Assembly (NCBI GenBank): GCA_023667015.1
Contig: JAMPAX010000002.1
Location: 118,259 to 182,258 of the forward strand
DNA length: 64,000 nucleotides
Direction of reading: 5' to 3'
Source: Muribaculaceae bacterium
Lineage (GTDB): Bacteria > Bacteroidota > Bacteroidia > Bacteroidales > Muribaculaceae
Shown: positions 60,750 through 64,000 of the stretch, one piece after another
Numbering within the stretch: the stretch's first letter is position 1
Layout: each line of letters opens with the position of its first letter
Made by a program: the position numbers and the translations under genes
Notes under the pieces: generated by a model
Told to the model about the DNA's origin: nothing
Databases searched by the model: none
The model's input: only the letters and a program-made list of their open reading frames with translations

Positions 60750-63700
60750 TCACTTCTTAATGAAAATCTTCTGCGAGACAGTAGACAGGGCATCTGCTGC
60801 CTGAATTACATATATCCCCTTATCCAAGCTGATGAATACCTCATTTCCGCCATCTATGTAATCAGCGGCAACGTTGCCGTTAAGGTCAAAGACCTTGGCT
60901 GTAACCGCTCCGTTTGGTGATGTCACACGTACACCGCCATCCATAATGACAATTGACAAGTCGGGACTCATTTCAGAAACCTTACTGCTTACAATAAACA
61001 ACCTCCGGGAGGAAGTTCCTGAAGTTTTAACCTCAATGCCATTATATAAATCAGTGTATGTATCCGCCACCGCATCATACAGCATTAGACCTTCCAGGAC
61101 CTCCGCGCCTTCAAAGAGAAGTGTCACCTCCCCGCCTTGAGCTGTCATCACCCCTATTTCAGTCGAAGTAATTTCCGGCAATGAGTTTATCGTCATGGCT
61201 GTCCCGGATCCGGAAGTATAGACAAGACCCTCTGCATCCAAAGATTCATCATAAACAAACATCACATCCTCAGCTTCATTGTAATTACTACTCGTCTGTC
61301 TGTCAAGAGCAATCAAGGCCGACGAGCCGGACTCCTTGACCGTAATGCGTATTACATCCGGACCCGAGGATTCCATTCCACGGGTATATATGTCGGCAGA
61401 CTTCTCAATATTATTGACGGTAGCGGACATACCGGCATTGTATCGTAGAGTAAGGCTCTTGCAAGACTCCTTTGCCTCAACGAAGAAACCCTGCATGGGA
61501 GCAAGATAGCGTGGGGCGTTCTCAGTGCCCGTTATAGTGTAGGGATTGCTCATGATCGCAGCTGTCTGGCGGTCACCCTCAAGTATCCAATACTTGGAAG
61601 AGATTACGTCACTGTTCTCCTCAAGGAATGCCTTGATATCCAAATGAGCCATGAACGGATTACCCACAAGGAAGAGTTTATTGTCTTCTGTAGCAGCCTC
61701 GACAGTGAAAGTGCCCTCCGTGGGGTTCAGCTTATAAGCGTTGCTGCGGTTCAACCCGGTCAAATCTCCGGAATTGCCATCCTCGTTAAAGTAGGAATAT
61801 GAAGAGTCGGCCTTTGGAAGTCTGAACAATACCTTGTCCGGACGTGTTCCGGTCATGTTTGCCAAATCCGTTTTTATGGAGAAGCCCTGTCCGGCACTAT
61901 AGTTCTCTGCCACATCGTTGAAAACATTACTCCAAGTAGTGAGCACACTTACATTAGTGGTATTCCCGGGATTTCCGTTAAAATTGTAGACTATTGCGGA
62001 AGCCTTGTTCCATGCCCTCTGGAAAACAGCGGGGTTGAAACGGTTGTTGAGGCTGCTATCGTAATATATTTCCTTGAAATAGGGAGTTGTCTGACGCGCG
62101 CCGTTGCATGGAAGATACATGTCTCCGGCAAACACTCCCTGCAACGGAGAAGCGAGTGTATACCATCTCCGGGGAGTCACCTCGAAATCAACCCATGCCC
62201 TATTATAGTTGAGATACTGCTGATTGCCTATCTCTGCCCCCGACTTAAACTGAATCTGGTCGCACCAATGTGCGAGCCAGGGACGGCAAAAGATGCCCAT
62301 CTCCTTAACATCCTGTATCATATCAAACTGCACAAGAGGAGTCGCATCTCCCGCAATCTCATTTTCAGAGGGGGTAGAGTTCCACTGTAGGGTCGAGTCC
62401 ATCGATGCATTGAAGAGTTCCGGGACAGTATTTCCCTGAGGTATGATTGTCCTGGTAAAGTCCAGAGGTGCGAAGCAGGACGTTTCAGCATTGTTGCCAT
62501 CTGTGACATAATCGGAGAAATCAGATGCAGAAGCAAGCAGCTCGGAAGAGGAGACGCGCCGCCAGTTGGCATCATTATTCCAGTTAAGATTTTCGCTGCC
62601 AATCCATTGTTGATATTCCGGAACTATCTTAACAGTGAACACCACATGACCTGAGCATACTCCCTCATTTTCCGATGCCTGAGGCACAGCTTCCTCAAAG
62701 AGGAATCTCATGTGATACTCATAGCCTTCCTTAAAGTGCATCTCAGGATAGAATTGCAGGGCAACCATCCCATCTTCAACGTCATCCTTGTTGGCGACAA
62801 GATTGAGTACCTCCCCGATAGCCCAAAGTTCATTATCTTCCTTTCCTTCGCCCGACAAACTCAAATACTCCGGGTCTTTTGTTCCGGCAAGATATATCAG
62901 GGATCCTCCACCCGGTTCGCACATGTCGGTGACATTTTCTGTAACAGGCATAATCGTACGGAACGGCAATACAAGAGGTGTCGACTCATCGGTGGCAGCC
63001 TTGATGCTTTTAAGACTCAGACGCAGAGGCACATCTGTAATTGCAGGCGGATAGGCAATTGTCGAGATACCCTGAGCCAGACGGGGAGCACGCTGTTTAA
63101 CAACGATATGGACCTCGGTAGGCTGTGTACATATCAGCAGGTTTTCCTTCTCCTTGGGAATGGGCACGGCAAGTACATACTCATCGCGCTGTACCGCACC
63201 CTCCGGAAGGACAAGAGGGGGGAATATATATGACGACTGTGCGAGATAAAGTTTAGGACGCTTCTCACCCGTAGGGTCAATCACCACATATTTGTTGATA
63301 AGCTGCTTCATTTCCTTGGTATAGACGCCCTTGGGCTCATCTCTCAAATCGTCGGCGGCCGGATATACCTCGCGGAAATATCCCAATGCGTCCCACAGTG
63401 TCAAATCACCCTCCTTTTGTTCCACAAATTCATCCATCGAACCGTCATACCAGTCGAAAACGGCATTTTCCTCAACCTTCTGAGTTGACTTGTGGCCGTT
63501 CTCATCCTCAACCTCAGCATACAGATCAACCTGCACCACCGGTGACTGGTTACGACATGCATCTATTTCGTCAGACTGATTGCGTACCTCACCGTCAATC
63601 TTGATGGTATGTGAAGAAGCGACAGTCAACACACACTTCATCGTACAGTCATCCTCCACATTAAAATCGCGGGCAGTTGGTTCGTTAATGACATAATTTG

Positions 63701-64000
63701 GATCCCTCGGGTCATGTCCTATGAGCACTGCGATGTATTCCTTACCGGGCATCATCTTATTGTCTGTAGGCTCTGTATTGAGTACGATCAACCTATGACC
63801 ATTGTCATCCTTCCTATAAGCATATTCATACCCCGTATCTGCCGAAGAAATGTCCACATGACTATTGTAATTTGACTTGAATTTCAGCTTTCCGTAAGTG
63901 CTGACCTTCTCACCATCGTACTTGTATCTTAAAACTGCGGTATTAAAAGCCTTTTCGTACGTCATTCCACCGGCCATCGCCTCATCGTAGACCTTTTTAT
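60750..64000 (-). CDS. Giant T9SS surface protein (5' end beyond the window)
   Basis: The frame is open from the stop at 60750 to the right edge, about 1080 residues, and the N-terminus lies outside the window (an internal Met at 63977 is preceded in frame by KVYDEA). Recognisable are a WIGSENLNWNNDANWRR-type segment, then VGNPFMAHLDIKAFLEENS and AMTINSLPEITSTEIGVMT, seen in large Bacteroidales surface proteins. The last ~75 residues form a T9SS sorting domain (MDGGVRVTSPNGAVTAKVFD, then GIYVIQAADALSTVSQKIFI). The domains further upstream are not assigned. The function is unknown. Confidence 0.85.
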   Translation of the reverse strand, partial: KKVYDEAMAGGMTYEKAFNTAVLRYKYDGEKVSTYGKLKFKSNYNSHVDISSADTGYEYAYRKDDNGHRLIVLNTEPTDNKMMPGKEYIAVLIGHDPRDPNYVINEPTARDFNVEDDCTMKCVLTVASSHTIKIDGEVRNQSDEIDACRNQSPVVQVDLYAEVEDENGHKSTQKVEENAVFDWYDGSMDEFVEQKEGDLTLWDALGYFREVYPAADDLRDEPKGVYTKEMKQLINKYVVIDPTGEKRPKLYLAQSSYIFPPLVLPEGAVQRDEYVLAVPIPKEKENLLICTQPTEVHIVVKQRAPRLAQGISTIAYPPAITDVPLRLSLKSIKAATDESTPLVLPFRTIMPVTENVTDMCEPGGGSLIYLAGTKDPEYLSLSGEGKEDNELWAIGEVLNLVANKDDVEDGMVALQFYPEMHFKEGYEYHMRFLFEEAVPQASENEGVCSGHVVFTVKIVPEYQQWIGSENLNWNNDANWRRVSSSELLASASDFSDYVTDGNNAETSCFAPLDFTRTIIPQGNTVPELFNASMDSTLQWNSTPSENEIAGDATPLVQFDMIQDVKEMGIFCRPWLAHWCDQIQFKSGAEIGNQQYLNYNRAWVDFEVTPRRWYTLASPLQGVFAGDMYLPCNGARQTTPYFKEIYYDSSLNNRFNPAVFQRAWNKASAIVYNFNGNPGNTTNVSVLTTWSNVFNDVAENYSAGQGFSIKTDLANMTGTRPDKVLFRLPKADSSYSYFNEDGNSGDLTGLNRSNAYKLNPTEGTFTVEAATEDNKLFLVGNPFMAHLDIKAFLEENSDVISSKYWILEGDRQTAAIMSNPYTITGTENAPRYLAPMQGFFVEAKESCKSLTLRYNAGMSATVNNIEKSADIYTRGMESSGPDVIRITVKESGSSALIALDRQTSSNYNEAEDVMFVYDESLDAEGLVYTSGSGTAMTINSLPEITSTEIGVMTAQGGEVTLLFEGAEVLEGLMLYDAVADTYTDLYNGIEVKTSGTSSRRLFIVSSKVSEMSPDLSIVIMDGGVRVTSPNGAVTAKVFDLNGNVAADYIDGGNEVFISLDKGIYVIQAADALSTVSQKIFIKK

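Overview
The window looks like a chromosomal segment of a gut-type Bacteroidales bacterium, most likely of the Muribaculaceae/Porphyromonadaceae side of the order. The reasons are Bacteroidetes -7 boxes (TAnnTTTG) with TTG/TTTG -33 boxes 19-20 bases upstream, almost no Shine-Dalgarno sequences, several secreted proteins ending in a type IX secretion (T9SS) C-terminal sorting domain, a probable PorZ, a SemiSWEET, and the paired ferredoxin:NADP oxidoreductase-like genes typical of anaerobic Bacteroidetes. The family-level assignment is an inference.

Layout. 1-3 kb: the edge of a surface-polysaccharide locus (CapE-type UDP-GlcNAc dehydratase running off the left edge, WYL regulator, CMP-sugar synthetase). 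3-20 kb: a long run of plus-strand genes, mostly housekeeping and envelope (MATE pump, leuS, rdgB, PorZ-like, BspA-type LRR protein, trmB, mrp, outer-membrane phospholipase A, an odd family-2 glycosyltransferase, GH3-like protein, GH13 amylase, porin-like protein). 20-23 kb: minus-strand glycosyltransferase, radical SAM protein and an orphan gene, divergent from a LexA/S24-type repressor. 24-28 kb: one 1162-residue T9SS surface protein with its own promoter. 28-35 kb: YeiH-like transporter, UbiA-family prenyltransferase, SemiSWEET, M24 peptidase coupled to the CCA-adding enzyme, tRNA-Pro (which needs CCA addition), a small T9SS protein and nudC.

35.3-53.5 kb is the most unusual part: twelve plus-strand genes, tightly packed, with no housekeeping gene among them. 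It begins with a SrfB-like actin-fold ATPase and a SrfC-like dynamin-type GTPase, followed by a membrane-anchored subtilisin-like protease with an intact triad, a small multi-pass membrane protein, a second GTPase, a large single-pass protein, a run of exported or anchored coiled-coil proteins (two of them probable tandem paralogs), a C-terminally anchored protein, a DUF1294 membrane protein and a DUF2135 (YfaP-like) protein. It reads as one transcription unit closed by a 27-bp bidirectional hairpin shared with the gap gene. I infer a multi-NTPase, envelope-spanning machine or conflict system; its function cannot be read from the sequence.

53.6-64 kb: gap, mscL coupled to a short-chain dehydrogenase, a second T9SS surface protein related to the one at 24 kb, an Nfn-like flavoprotein pair, a DUF1573 protein and a giant T9SS protein cut by the right edge.

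Two non-coding themes recur. Three intrinsic terminators sit directly upstream of the next promoter, and in two of them the -33 box of that promoter lies inside the terminator hairpin. Short tandem arrays with 7-9-base periods fill many of the intergenic gaps, two of them inside the SrfB/C operon right in front of start codons.
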